From DATKMS01 sp041497995 (GTDB taxonomy: Bacteria; Desulfobacterota; Binatia; HRBIN30): 6,107 bases of DNA. Within the stretch, counting starts at the first letter, position 1. The number at the start of each line of letters is the position of its first letter. The notes beneath the pieces were generated by a model. It ran no database searches. It saw nothing but the letters and a program-made list of their open reading frames with translations, and had not been told where the DNA came from. The stretch lies in NCBI GenBank assembly GCA_041497995.1, contig JBGQHM010000403.1, positions 1-6,107 on the forward strand, written 5' to 3'. Made by a program: the position numbers and the translations under genes. Below are positions 5,633 through 6,107 of the stretch, in pieces.

Positions 5633-6107
5633 AGTTCCATCTCGATGTCGATCGTTGGCTGATCGGCGGGTCGCCCGGTGTCGACGACCAGATGCTCGGC
5701 TTCTTCACCGGCGCCGATCGCCTCGAAGCGGCGGCGCTGTACGAGGTAGACGTTCCAGTCGGCATCTGACGGACCGCGGCCACGCTCGACGCGTTGCTGG
5801 AGGCGGCGGCGGATTTCGTCTTCGTTGCAACGGCACTCCACGATCAGGAACGGCATATGGTGCCGCCGGGCAAGCGCCCGCGTCGCGTCGCGGCCGTTGC
5901 GCTGCTGAAACGTGGCATCGAGAATCACGCCGCGGCCAGCGGCGAGGTGGCTGGCCGCCTCGTCGAGCATCGTTTGATAGGTCAGTGCGCTCAGTTCGAA
6001 CGTGTAGATGCCCGCATCGTAGGATGTCGGTTTAGCCGGCGCATCCACAGGCACGCCGGCGAGCCGCTTGCGGACCACGTCGGAGTTGAAGTGTACAAAC
6101 CCGGTGC
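5614..6107 (-). CDS. AAA/P-loop kinase domain, C-terminal part (probably of an APH-kinase fusion), 5' end outside window
   Basis: The frame enters the window already coding (GFVHFNSDVVRKRLAGVP), so the GTG at 6078 is internal and the real start and Walker A loop lie past base 6107. Visible parts are the SDVVRKRL nucleoside-monophosphate-binding segment, the GVILDATF strand with its Walker-B-like Asp (5929-5952), and a lid-like region with RRRLQQR. Then come SDADWNVY and QRRRFEAI, and a final strand HLVVDTGRP. This is the zeta-toxin/AAA_33-type kinase layout. The combination SDVVRKRLAG...YDAGIYT...DATF is characteristic of the C-terminal half of bacterial proteins with an N-terminal aminoglycoside-phosphotransferase-like domain. 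I infer that fusion; only upstream sequence would prove it. Substrate is unknown, and I see no antitoxin-like neighbour. The last residues, VKRIS and the stop, are encoded by the repeat at 5603-5630, so the C-terminus may have been changed by repeat insertion. It converges with the dehydrogenase gene, 61 bases between stops. Confidence 0.85.
   Translation of the reverse strand, partial: TGFVHFNSDVVRKRLAGVPVDAPAKPTSYDAGIYTFELSALTYQTMLDEAASHLAAGRGVILDATFQQRNGRDATRALARRHHMPFLIVECRCNEDEIRRRLQQRVERGRGPSDADWNVYLVQRRRFEAIGAGEEAEHLVVDTGRPADQPTIDIEMELVKRIS

Noticed and set aside
5614..6078. Treating the kinase as a complete 154-residue gene or a zeta-toxin module
   Set aside because: The frame continues past 6078 to the window edge with family-typical sequence (HFNSDVVRKR), so it is a fragment of a longer protein, and no antitoxin gene is present.

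Overview
This is a GC-rich stretch of ordinary bacterial chromosome. Codons are strongly biased to G or C at the third position, and long antisense shadow ORFs result. The gene mix (phytanoyl-CoA dioxygenase-like oxygenase, long VLCAD-type acyl-CoA dehydrogenase, DUF2723-type membrane protein, Aat, MoeB/ThiF-type rhodanese, APH/AAA-type kinase) would fit a soil or sediment bacterium of the old deltaproteobacterial sphere, such as Myxococcota, Desulfobacterota or Binatia-like lineages. That placement is inference; no marker gene here settles it.

Layout. Positions 1-2244 hold three genes on the minus strand, read from right to left. They are a six-helix ferric-reductase-like haem membrane protein (1615-2244), a PhyH-family Fe(II)/2-oxoglutarate dioxygenase (698-1477), and the start of a DUF2723 / protein O-mannosyltransferase-like membrane protein that leaves the window at base 1. 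A striking pair of inverted palindromes (1523-1599) separates the first two. A 112-base divergent gap (2245-2356) follows. Two plus-strand genes come next: leucyl/phenylalanyl-tRNA--protein transferase (aat, 2357-3010) and a single-domain rhodanese (3061-3381). A 257-base non-coding leader region with a candidate promoter and an 11-bp hairpin precedes a 637-residue acyl-CoA dehydrogenase (3639-5552). The window ends with a convergent minus-strand gene for an AAA/P-loop kinase domain (5614-6107). This is the C-terminal part of what is probably an aminoglycoside-phosphotransferase/kinase fusion. Between these last two genes lies a heptamer-built inverted and tandem repeat that can form a long hairpin and that supplies the end of the kinase gene.

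Functional links are loose. The dehydrogenase acts in fatty-acid or acyl-CoA oxidation. Aat adds N-degron residues for ClpS/ClpAP. The rhodanese carries sulfur as a persulfide. PhyH and the DUF2723 gene are packed so tightly that co-transcription is likely. I found no tRNA, rRNA, CRISPR, transposase, phage or defence module, and no convincing new multigene system. The most interesting items are the two extragenic repeat structures and a few residue-level oddities.
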